Source: Streptomyces sp. I05A-00742
Lineage (GTDB): Bacteria > Actinomycetota > Actinomycetes > Streptomycetales > Streptomycetaceae
DNA length: 64,000 nt
Direction of reading: 5' to 3'
Assembly (NCBI RefSeq): GCF_013055795.1
Contig: NZ_JABETO010000007.1
Location: 147,388-211,387, forward strand
The translations under genes and the position numbers were made by a program. Position 1 is the stretch's first letter; each line of letters starts with the position of its first letter. Shown one piece after another: positions 53,786-61,113 of this stretch. The notes under the pieces were generated by a model. It saw only the letters and a list, made by a program, of their open reading frames with translations. It searched no databases and was not told the DNA's origin.

Positions 53786-54523
53786 GGCGCACTATCCCGA
53801 TCAGGAGGAGGGCTTCACATCACCGCGTGGCGCGGCTTCCGCAACGCTACAAGCCACCTGTGACATCTCGGCTGCCTCCCGTTTCGTCCAGCATCGAACA
53901 GGAGCTTGTCGATTCCGGTGGGGCTTCACCCACCGCTGCCGTACGGCCCGGGGGACTCACTCACACACTCCGGTGGTGGCCTGAATGTGGACCCTGGCTC
54001 CGACTGGACAGTTCTGTAGCCGGAGACCGGTCAACTCAAGTGCTGGTCCGGGTGATGTCGACGTCGAGACAGTGTCGGAAACCCAGCTTTGTCGCGGTTG
54101 GCGTCAAGGTGACCATCAATGGATGACACGTACGCCCAAGCCGCATACGTAGGAGGCCGGTGACTCCGCCCGGCCGATGCCGTTCTGCTGCGGGTCGCCT
54201 CTGGAGGAGCCGGAGGAGTTCAGCACGCTGCGAACAACTGCCCCGGCGCCTTCCGGGCCTCGCCCTGCACGCCGCCCCGTGGGCGGTGCTGTCGACAGAC
54301 AAGGAGCGGGTCACACCGCCAATGAGGCGATGACCCCGGCGAGCACCAGGGCACGGAAGCGCGGACGTGACATGTCGTCCCCCTCTTCGTCCCGGGTACG
54401 CGACGGGCCCGGGGGCGCGAACACGCACCCGTGTCGACGCGAATGCCTGCCTCATCTTCCAGCCGGGTGCGCACCACCGGCCATCACCCGCACCGGTGAC
54501 GCTACGAGGACGCCAGTCGCGCC
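53786..54523. other. Intergenic region without a supported gene
   Basis: All frames here lack normal Streptomyces coding bias over any length. One short minus-strand frame (54311-54373, MSRPRFRALVLAGVIASLAV) has a good ribosome site (AGGGGGA) but stops after 20 residues, possibly a truncated export leader. Otherwise nothing is seen before the repeat boxes that start at 54524. Confidence 0.45.
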
Positions 54524-54729
54524 TGGCGCCAAGTGGCACCAAGTGGCGTCGAGTGGTGCCACCCGCCATCTCGGGGTGCCATTCCGCGCCCCCAGGAGTG
54601 CGTGAGCATGCATGGCGCCACCCTGGCGCAGGTCGATCTCCTTATGTTTCCGCAGGTAGGGCGGCTTCTTCTGCTCGCACCACCCGCGAGGCGCCATCGG
54701 GGCTTGCGTATGGCGCCACTATGGTGCCA
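54524..54729 (+). promoter_or_regulatory. Array of TGGCGCCA-type boxes before the HicB-like RHH gene
   Basis: Four boxes lie exactly 10 bp apart: TGGCGCCA (54524), TGGCACCA (54534), TGGCGTCG (54544) and TGGTGCCA (54554). More follow: TGGCGCCA (54613) with TGGCGCAG (54624), a GGCGCCA (54690), and TGGCGCCA (54711) with TGGTGCCA (54722), each pair 11 bp apart. One helical turn per box is how MetJ/Arc-type ribbon-helix-helix proteins bind. The next gene encodes an RHH-domain protein, so autoregulation is likely. Confidence 0.65.
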
Positions 54730-54739
54730 AACTACTGCC

Positions 54740-55258
54740 ATGGACCTCACGCCGTATGTCGACACCCTCCGCCGTGAACTCGCGGTGGCCGCCGAGGCCG
54801 GCGGGGAAGATGCCCGCGAGCTGGCCGAGCGGCTCACGGCTCCGCTGGAGTCGGCGACCCGTCTGACCATGCTCAATGTGCTCTCCGCCGCGATGGACGA
54901 GATCACCCGCGAGCTCGCCCCCGGCTCGGTCGACGTACGGCTGCGCGGGCTGGACCCGGACTTCGTGGTGACGCCGCCGCCCGCGGAGGGGGGTGCACCG
55001 GCGGAGCAGGGCGCGCCGGTCGAATCGTTCAGGGCCGCGGCCCCGGCCGAGGGTGACGAGGGTGGCACCGCCCGCGTCAATCTGCGGCTGCCGGCGCACC
55101 TCAAGGCGCGTGCCGAGGAGGCGGCGAGCCGGGAGGGGCTGTCGGTCAACGCGTGGCTGGTGCGGGCGGTGTCGGCGGCGGTCGACGGTGGTGCCGGGCC
55201 GCGTACGACGGAGAAGACCCGGACGGTCGGACAGAGCTTCACGGGCTGGGTGCGCTAG
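54740..55258 (+). CDS. HicB-like ribbon-helix-helix protein
   Basis: A 172-residue protein starting at ATG 54740 (MDLTPYVDTLRRELAVAAEA). The N-terminal ~75 residues are helical. A Pro/Ala/Glu linker leads to a ribbon-helix-helix at the end: VNLRLPAHLKARAEEAASRE, GLSVNAWLVRAVSAAV. The family is usually labelled HicB-type antitoxin, but no HicA toxin gene is nearby. It heads a cassette with a DUF4097 protein and an ABC exporter and probably regulates it through the box array just upstream. Confidence 0.8.
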   Translation: MDLTPYVDTLRRELAVAAEAGGEDARELAERLTAPLESATRLTMLNVLSAAMDEITRELAPGSVDVRLRGLDPDFVVTPPPAEGGAPAEQGAPVESFRAAAPAEGDEGGTARVNLRLPAHLKARAEEAASREGLSVNAWLVRAVSAAVDGGAGPRTTEKTRTVGQSFTGWVR

Positions 55259-55339
55259 CCGCGCCCTGCTCGTACCCCTTCATCCACACCACGTCCCACC
55301 AGCGGGGACGTTCCGAAGACCCAAGAGGACGGGACAGCC

Positions 55340-56182
55340 ATGCCTTCTTTCGACACTCCCGAACCGATCTCGGCCACGGCGCGCGTGGAGGCCGGTTCCC
55401 TCCAGTTCACCGCAAGCGACCGGCTCGACACCGTCGTCGAGGTGCGGCCGCGCGACCCGAAGAAGGACCAGGACGTGCGGGCGGCCGACCAGACCGAGGT
55501 CGCCTGTGTGAGCGGCGTACTGACCGTGAGGACGCCCAAGGCCGGCCTGTTCGGCCGCACCGGTGTCGTCGACGTGACGGTCGAACTGCCCGAGGGCTCG
55601 CGCGTCGACATGACCGGCGCCTGGACCCAGGTGCTCGGCGAGGGCCGGCTCGGTGAGGTCCGGGTGAAGACCTCGTCCGGTGACGTCCGCTTCGACACGA
55701 CGGGCCCGCTGCACGTGACCGCGGCGCACGGCTCGATCGCCGTGGACCGGGTCGAGGGCACGGCCGAGATCACCACCAGCTCCGGCAGCCTGCGCGTCGG
55801 CACCGTCGACGGCCCGGCCGTCCTGAAGAACTCGCACGGCACCACGATCGTCGGGGCCGTGACCGGTGAGCTGCGGGTGCGCGGGGCCAACGGGGACATC
55901 GAGATCGGGCGCGCCGGGGGTTCGGTCACCGCCGCCACCGCCCACGGTGCCCTGCGGGTGGGCGAAGTGGCCGGCGGCATCGTCAGGCTGGAGACCTCCT
56001 ACGGCGCCATCGAGGTCGGCGTCCGCGAGGGCACGGCCGCCTGGCTCGACGTCAACTCGGGCTCCGGGCAGGTGCGCAACACGCTCGCCGCGTCCGAGAC
56101 CCCGGAGAAGACCGAGGACACCGTCGAGGTCCACGCCCGCACCCGGCACGGCAACATCGACATCCGCCGCGCCAAGGCCTGA
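55340..56182 (+). CDS. DUF4097-family beta-repeat protein
   Basis: A 280-residue protein predicted as a right-handed beta-helix of short repeats: RLDTVVEVRPRDPKKDQDVR, GEVRVKTSSGDVRFDTTG, GSIAVDRVEGTAEITTSSGS, HGTTIVGAVTGELRVRGANG, HGALRVGEVAGGIVRLETSY. These are the Ser-Gly-Asp turn repeats of the DUF4097 (adhesin-like) family. No signal peptide or anchor, so it is cytosolic in this form. It sits between the RHH regulator and the ABC exporter genes in a fixed Streptomyces arrangement. Confidence 0.85.
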   Translation: MPSFDTPEPISATARVEAGSLQFTASDRLDTVVEVRPRDPKKDQDVRAADQTEVACVSGVLTVRTPKAGLFGRTGVVDVTVELPEGSRVDMTGAWTQVLGEGRLGEVRVKTSSGDVRFDTTGPLHVTAAHGSIAVDRVEGTAEITTSSGSLRVGTVDGPAVLKNSHGTTIVGAVTGELRVRGANGDIEIGRAGGSVTAATAHGALRVGEVAGGIVRLETSYGAIEVGVREGTAAWLDVNSGSGQVRNTLAASETPEKTEDTVEVHARTRHGNIDIRRAKA

Positions 56183-56242
56183 GCGCCGCATCCCCGGCCG
56201 GCTCCGTCCCTCACTCGCTTCAGCCTTCGAATGGAGGGCTCC

Positions 56243-57250
56243 ATGCCTTCTTCTGTCATGCCCATGCCTAGTAAGCGCGACAGCCGCCCGTCGCCCGTTG
56301 CCGTCTCCGCCGTCGGTCTGCGCAAGTCGTACGGCGACAAGACCGTCCTCGACGGCATCGATCTGCGTATCCCGGCCGGCTCGGTGTTCGCGCTGCTCGG
56401 GCCGAACGGCGCCGGCAAGACCACCACCGTGCAGATCCTGTCCACGCTCATCACCGCCGACGGCGGCCAGGCCCAGGTCGCGGGCCACGACATCGCCACG
56501 TCACCGCACGGGGTGCGTGCCGCGATCGGCGTCACCGGACAGTTCTCCGCCGTCGACGGCCTGATCACCGGCGAGGAGAACATGCTCCTCATGGCGGACC
56601 TGCACCACCTGTCCAAGCGCGAGGGGCGGCAGGTCGCCGCCGAACTGCTGGAGCGCTTCGACCTGGTGGGCGCGGCGAAGAAGCCCGCCTCCACCTACTC
56701 CGGCGGTATGAAGCGCCGCCTGGACATCGCCATGACGCTGGTCGGCAACCCGCGGATCATCTTCCTCGACGAGCCGACCACGGGCCTCGACCCCCGCTCC
56801 CGCCACAACATGTGGGGCATCATCCGCGAGTTGGTCTCCGACGGCGTCACCGTCTTCCTCACCACGCAGTACCTGGAGGAGGCCGACCAGCTCGCCGACC
56901 GCATCGCCGTGCTCAACGACGGCGGGATCGCCGCCGAAGGCAGTGCCGAGGAGCTGAAGCGGCTGGTTCCGGGCGGGCATGTACGGCTCCGCTTCTCCGA
57001 CCCCGTCGCGTACCAGAACGCCGCCTCCGCGCTGCGCGAGGTCACGCGGGACGACGAGGCGCTGGCGCTGCAGATCCCCAGCGACGGCAGCCAGCGCGAA
57101 CTGCGCTCCATCCTCGACTGGCTGGACGCCGCCGGCATCGAGGCGGACGAGCTGACTGTGCACACCCCCGACCTCGACGACGTGTTCTTCGCCCTCACCG
57201 GCCCCAACCAGCCGGGCCAGCCGAACCAGCCCAAGGAGTCCGTCCGATGA
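56243..57250 (+). CDS. DrrA-type ABC transporter ATP-binding protein
   Basis: A 335-residue ATPase starting at ATG 56243 with GGAGG upstream (ATG 56231 overlaps the ribosome site). Walker A is GPNGAGKTTT, the signature YSGGMKRRLD, and Walker B IIFLDEPTTGLDPRSR. The C-terminal ~100 residues are the daunorubicin-resistance DrrA extension (VPGGHVRLRFSDPVAYQNAA, LTVHTPDLDDVFFALTG). It pairs with the overlapping permease gene. Substrate unknown; export of a lipophilic compound or lipid is typical. Confidence 0.92.
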   Translation: MPSSVMPMPSKRDSRPSPVAVSAVGLRKSYGDKTVLDGIDLRIPAGSVFALLGPNGAGKTTTVQILSTLITADGGQAQVAGHDIATSPHGVRAAIGVTGQFSAVDGLITGEENMLLMADLHHLSKREGRQVAAELLERFDLVGAAKKPASTYSGGMKRRLDIAMTLVGNPRIIFLDEPTTGLDPRSRHNMWGIIRELVSDGVTVFLTTQYLEEADQLADRIAVLNDGGIAAEGSAEELKRLVPGGHVRLRFSDPVAYQNAASALREVTRDDEALALQIPSDGSQRELRSILDWLDAAGIEADELTVHTPDLDDVFFALTGPNQPGQPNQPKESVR

Positions 57251-58035
57251 GCTCCCTCGCCCTCGCCGTGCGCGACTCGTCCACCATGCTGCGGCGCAAC
57301 CTCCTGCACGCGCGCCGCTACCCCTCCCTCACCCTGAACCTGCTGCTGACGCCGATCGTCCTGCTGCTGCTCTTCGTCTACATCTTCGGTGACGTGATGA
57401 GCGCGGGCATGGGCGGCGGCGCCGACCGCTCCGAGTACATCGCCTACGTCGTGCCGGGCATCCTGATGATGACCATCGGGGGCACCGTGGTCGGGACCGC
57501 GGTGTCCGTCTCCAACGACATGACCGAGGGCATCATCGCCCGCTTCCGCACCATGGCCATCCACCGCGGCTCGGTGCTCATCGGGCACGTCATCGGCAGC
57601 GTGCTGCAGTCCGTCGTCAGCGTGGCCCTCGTGGGTGCCGTGGCCGTGGCCATCGGCTTCCGGTCCACGGATGCCACGCCCCTGGAGTGGCTGGCGGCGT
57701 TCGGCCTGATGACGCTGGTCGCCCTGGCGCTCACCTGGATCGCGGTCGGGATGGGCATGATCAGCCCGAACGCCGAGGCGGCCAGCAACAACGCCCTGCC
57801 GCTGATCGTCCTGCCGCTCATCTCCAGCGCCTTCGTCCCGGTCGACGCGATGCCCGGCTGGTTCCAGCCGGTCGCCGAGTACCAGCCGTTCACCCCGGCC
57901 ATCGAGACCCTGCGCGGGCTGCTGCTCGGCAGCGAGATCGGCAACAACGGGTGGATCGCGGTGGCCTGGTGCCTGGGTCTGGCCGTGCTCGGCTACTTCT
58001 GGTCGAAGGCGGTCTTCAACCGCGACCCGAAGTAG
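57247..58035 (+). CDS. DrrB-type ABC transporter permease
   Basis: A 262-residue ABC-2 type permease starting at ATG 57247, overlapping the ATPase stop (ATGA). It has six predicted spans. Landmarks are LNLLLTPIVLLLLFVYIFGD, EYIAYVVPGILMMTIGGTVV, NDMTEGIIARFRTMAIHRGS and a conserved exit PLIVLPLISSAFVPVDAMPG with WFQPVAEYQPFTP. It forms the transport channel with the preceding ATPase. Confidence 0.92.
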   Translation: MSSLALAVRDSSTMLRRNLLHARRYPSLTLNLLLTPIVLLLLFVYIFGDVMSAGMGGGADRSEYIAYVVPGILMMTIGGTVVGTAVSVSNDMTEGIIARFRTMAIHRGSVLIGHVIGSVLQSVVSVALVGAVAVAIGFRSTDATPLEWLAAFGLMTLVALALTWIAVGMGMISPNAEAASNNALPLIVLPLISSAFVPVDAMPGWFQPVAEYQPFTPAIETLRGLLLGSEIGNNGWIAVAWCLGLAVLGYFWSKAVFNRDPK

Positions 58036-58038
58036 CCA

Positions 58039-58157
58039 CGCCACGCCGGTCGCCCGTACCCCGCGACTCGTCCGCCCGAGGGCGGCGTACCCCGACACCG
58101 CGTCGGCGTGCGCCGCCCTCGGGTGCGTGCCGCGGGGTACGGGCGACCGGCGTGGCG
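58039..58157. terminator. Nested cruciform terminator
   Basis: Bases 58039-58065 and 58131-58157 are perfect 27-bp reverse complements. An inner stem of 15 bp (about 58073-58087 with 58110-58124, one mismatch) sits within. It ends one base before the stop of the convergent DHA2 exporter, so it should end transcription of both operons. Confidence 0.8.
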
Positions 58158-58158
58158 C

Positions 58159-59802
58159 CTACTCCTTGTGCACCGAGCCCGCCGTTTCCACGGCGGCCGG
58201 GCTCCCCGCGGACGGCGCGGCCGGCCGCCTGGAGACGAGAGCCGTGGTGACGAGGCCGAGGAGGACGACGCCGCCGGCGAGGTAGCTGCCGAGGGTGATG
58301 GCGTCCGTCATCGCGGCGTAGGCCGCGTCGGCGGCCGGGGCGGTGGCGGGGTGGGCCGAGAGGGGTTGGATCGCGGCGCCGGCGCTGTCCGTGACCGTCC
58401 GGGCGAGGGCGTCGGCGCGGGAGTCGGGCAGGCCGCTGTCGGTGAGCCGGTCGTGGAGGCCGTTGCCGAGGGTGGTGAAGAAGACGGTGGTGAGCACCGC
58501 GATGCCCAGGGCGGAGCCGAGTTGGCGGAAGGCGGACTGGACGCCCGCCGCCTGTCCGGCGTCGCGGCCGGGCACGTCGGCGAGGACGACGTTGGTGACC
58601 TGGGCGGTGGCGAAGCCGACGCCGATGCCGTAGACGAAGAGGGCCAGGGCGATGGGCCACCAGGGGCTGTCCGGGGCGGCGACCAGCCCGAGCAGGCCGA
58701 GTCCGGCGGCCTCCAGGACGAGTCCGAGGCGGACCTGGCCGAGCGGGGAGATCTTGTGCGCCGCCCCGAAGCTCGCCCCGCTGGCGACGAAGCTGCCCAC
58801 GGCCAGCGGCAGGAGGGCGAGTCCGGCGTCGAGCGCGCTGTAGCCGAGCGTGAACTGGAGCCACAGGGGCAGGACGGCGATGATGCCGAACTCGCCGAGG
58901 CCGATGATCACGGTGGCGACGTTGCCGTTGCGGAAGGAGGCGACGGAGAACAGCCGGACGTCCATCAGCGCCCGCGCCCCGTCGCCGCGCCGGACGAGGG
59001 AGGACTGCCGGAGGACGAACGCCGCCAGGGCCGCGCTTCCCAGCACCAGCGCGACCAGGACGGGCGAGGGGCCGCCGCTCCACGACCATCCGAACACCTC
59101 CATCGGGCGGACGACGGTCAGCCACCCGTACGTACGCCCCTCGACGAGCCCGAAGGCCAGCAGGCCCAGGCCGAGCACGGAGAACAGCCCGCCCGCCGCG
59201 TCGACGCGTCCGCCGCCGCGCGGGGAGGGCGCCAGGAAGGCCAGGGCGCCGACGCAGATCAGCGCGGCGAGCGGGATGTTGATCCCGAACGCCCAGCGCC
59301 ACGAGGCGTGCGCCGCGAGCCAGCCGCCCAGCAGCGGTCCGAGGGCGGAGGCGGCACCGATGGTCGAGCCCCAGACGGCGAACGCCTGCCCGCGCTCCTT
59401 GCCCGTGAAGGTCGCGTTCAGCAGGGCCAGCGAGGTCGGCAGGATCATCGCCGCCCCCGCCCCCTGCAGGAACCGGGCCACCACCAGCAGCTCACCGGTG
59501 GGCGCCAGCCCGGCCGGCACGCTCGTGGCCCCGAAGACCGCGACGCCGATCACAAAGACCCGGCGGGCGCCGAGGATGTCGGCGAAACGTCCCGCCAGCA
59601 GCAACAGCGCCGCCAGCACGATCGCGTAGGACTCCTGGATCCACTGCGCCTGGGTGGAACTCACGTCGAGGTCCTCGACGACCGACGGGACGATCACATT
59701 GACGATCGTGGTGTCCACCACGATCAGGGCCACCCCCAGGGCGACGACGACCAGACCCAGCCATCGACGGGCAGGGGACGGGACAGCGCTCTCAGCGCTC
59801 AC
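58159..59802 (-). CDS. DHA2-family MFS exporter (EmrB/QacA type)
   Basis: A 547-residue 14-span transporter starting at GTG 59802 with GGAGG seven bases upstream. Motifs are VDTTIVNVIVPSVVEDLDVS in TM1, the antiporter motif region RFLQGAGAAMILPTSLALL and motif A GRFADILGARRVFVIG. A long C-terminal periplasmic segment lies between the last spans (ALARTVTDSAGAAIQPLSAH). Drug/proton antiport is expected. Divergent from a MarR regulator gene, which probably represses it. Confidence 0.9.
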   Translation of the reverse strand: MSAESAVPSPARRWLGLVVVALGVALIVVDTTIVNVIVPSVVEDLDVSSTQAQWIQESYAIVLAALLLLAGRFADILGARRVFVIGVAVFGATSVPAGLAPTGELLVVARFLQGAGAAMILPTSLALLNATFTGKERGQAFAVWGSTIGAASALGPLLGGWLAAHASWRWAFGINIPLAALICVGALAFLAPSPRGGGRVDAAGGLFSVLGLGLLAFGLVEGRTYGWLTVVRPMEVFGWSWSGGPSPVLVALVLGSAALAAFVLRQSSLVRRGDGARALMDVRLFSVASFRNGNVATVIIGLGEFGIIAVLPLWLQFTLGYSALDAGLALLPLAVGSFVASGASFGAAHKISPLGQVRLGLVLEAAGLGLLGLVAAPDSPWWPIALALFVYGIGVGFATAQVTNVVLADVPGRDAGQAAGVQSAFRQLGSALGIAVLTTVFFTTLGNGLHDRLTDSGLPDSRADALARTVTDSAGAAIQPLSAHPATAPAADAAYAAMTDAITLGSYLAGGVVLLGLVTTALVSRRPAAPSAGSPAAVETAGSVHKE

Positions 59803-59929
59803 CGATTGCCTCCACTGTAAAGTAACTCCACCATGAAGTAATTCCGCAGTGAAGGTAAAGTGGCTCCGGCAGGTTGTCAACGCGGACGCCGACGCGGACG
59901 CGCCGGTACGAGACGAGGGGTGGCTCCGG
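59803..59929 (+). promoter_or_regulatory. Shared promoter region of the DHA2 exporter and marR
   Basis: A GTAAAGTAAC (about 59816) and a GGTAAAGTGG (about 59853), with AAGTAATT (about 59836) between, give related AT-rich boxes in the short divergent gap. These are probable MarR binding sites. The exporter's ribosome site lies at its left edge. Confidence 0.5.
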
Positions 59930-60424
59930 ATGCGGGAACCCATGAGGGAAGGCAGCATCGCGGTCCAACGTGGCCGGATCGCAGAGGAGTTGCGGGCCTA
60001 CGGAGCGAGCTTCACCGAGCTCGGACGGCGCTTCGCCGCACTGCTGGGTGTGCACTCCACCGACGCGTTCGCCCTCCTGGAGATCGCCTCGGCGGAGGAG
60101 GCGGGCGTCCCCCTCTCCCCGGCCCTCCTGAGCCGGCGCATCTCCCTCTCCTCGGGAGCGATGACCGCGCTGCTCAACCGCTTGGAGGGGGCCGGGTACA
60201 TCGCCCGCACCCGCGAGCACACCGACCGGCGGGTGGTCACCCTGCGCAGCAGCGGGCGGGCGGAGGAGCTCGCCGACGATTTCTTCGGGCCCGTCAACGA
60301 GCGGCAGGACGCGATCCTGGCCGAGTATTCGCCGGATATGCTCCGGGAGTTCGAGACGTTCCTGATCCGTCTGCGCGCGACGATGGACGACGCCGGGGCG
60401 GCCGCGGCGGACGAGGGTTCCTGA
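59930..60424 (+). CDS. MarR-family transcriptional regulator
   Basis: A 164-residue regulator, start chosen at ATG 59930 because of GAGGGG upstream (ATG 59942 also possible). The winged helix includes AFALLEIASAEEAGVPLSPA, LLSRRISLSSGAMTALLNRL, EGAGYIARTREHTDRRVVTL. The C-terminal helix completes the dimer (NERQDAILAEYSPDMLREFE). It is back to back with the DHA2 exporter and probably controls it. Confidence 0.87.
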   Translation: MREPMREGSIAVQRGRIAEELRAYGASFTELGRRFAALLGVHSTDAFALLEIASAEEAGVPLSPALLSRRISLSSGAMTALLNRLEGAGYIARTREHTDRRVVTLRSSGRAEELADDFFGPVNERQDAILAEYSPDMLREFETFLIRLRATMDDAGAAAADEGS

Positions 60425-60429
60425 CGGGC

Positions 60430-60473
60430 GCGGGGCGGCGGGGTGCTGCCGGTGTGGCGCCCCGCCGCCCCGC
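60430..60473. terminator. Terminator hairpin between marR and the I36-type gene
   Basis: Perfect 14-bp arms (GCGGGGCGGCGGGG, 60430-60443, and its complement, 60460-60473) lie between convergent genes. An 18-bp tandem duplication (GTCGGCTACTGCGACTTC and a near copy) follows at 60479-60514 and spans the stop of the neighbouring gene. Confidence 0.75.
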
Positions 60474-60500
60474 GGCCGTCGGCTACTGCGACTTCGTCGG

Positions 60501-60887
60501 CTACTGCGGCTTGAAGGACCGGATCTGGTACGAACCCTGCAGGTTGCCGCTCTGGCCGGCCGGTGTGGAGCCCACGCGGGACCGGTGGTTGGTGCCGGTG
60601 TAGTACTGGACGCGGTGACCGGTTGCGTTCCTGACCGAGCGGACGTTCTGGCCCCGCTGGATGAAGGAGCAGTCGTCGGCGGTGTTCGCCCTGCTCTCGT
60701 CGGACCACTGGCAGCGGGTTCCCGAGCCGTTCCAGTCGCTGTAGATGCAGAAGTGTCCCGGGGCGCAGTTGAAGGCTGCCAGGCTGGTGGCGGCGGGCGC
60801 CTCGGGGGCGGCGCTTACGGCGGGGGCCGCGCCGAAGGCCGCCACCAGGGCGGCGGCTGCGACGGCGAACGAGTGCATGCGGCGCAT
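60501..60887 (-). CDS. Secreted peptidase-inhibitor family I36 protein
   Basis: A 128-residue protein starting at ATG 60887 after AGAAGGAGACC. It has a signal peptide (MRRMHSFAVAAAALVAAFGA, cut near AVSA-AP). The mature ~90 residues have four cysteines (FNCAPG, HFCIYSDWNGSGTRCQW, ADDCSF) and the crystallin-like pattern of I36 inhibitors (NVRSVRNATGHRVQYY). Probably extracellular, inhibiting a protease or binding a wall component; the target is unknown. Confidence 0.85.
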   Translation of the reverse strand: MRRMHSFAVAAAALVAAFGAAPAVSAAPEAPAATSLAAFNCAPGHFCIYSDWNGSGTRCQWSDESRANTADDCSFIQRGQNVRSVRNATGHRVQYYTGTNHRSRVGSTPAGQSGNLQGSYQIRSFKPQ

Positions 60888-61068
60888 GGGGGATGGTCTC
60901 CTTCTTCTCGGGGGGTGGTCCAGGGGCGGCTGAGGCGCCCCGGACAGGCTGAGCCGCGAGAGGATCGGGCAAACCACCGAACATGCTCGCGAGCCGTCCC
61001 CCGGGAGCTCTGCCCGCGCATCAACCACCCGCCGAATCAAGGCAGTTCGTCAGCGGCCGAAAACCATT

Positions 61069-61080
61069 CAAGCGTGCTTG
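61069..61080 (+). promoter_or_regulatory. CAAGCGTGCTTG palindrome upstream of the AtuA-ACC operon
   Basis: CAAGC and GCTTG flank a GT, and the right arm is followed by a further CTTG. The site lies 33 bp before the GTG at 61114 and resembles operators of TetR-type regulators of acyl-CoA catabolism. No regulator gene is in the window. Confidence 0.45.
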
Positions 61081-61113
61081 CTTGTTTTCCCGGCCGCTGT
61101 CACGCTCCCCACC

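Noticed and set aside
53956-54136. Minus-strand frame ending MVTLTPTATKLGFRHCLDVD as a transposase remnant
   Set aside because: Too short, no recognisable catalytic motif, no inverted repeats around it.
54740-55258. HicAB toxin-antitoxin module
   Set aside because: Only the HicB-like RHH protein is present. No HicA-like small toxin gene lies on either side, and the neighbours form an ABC cassette.
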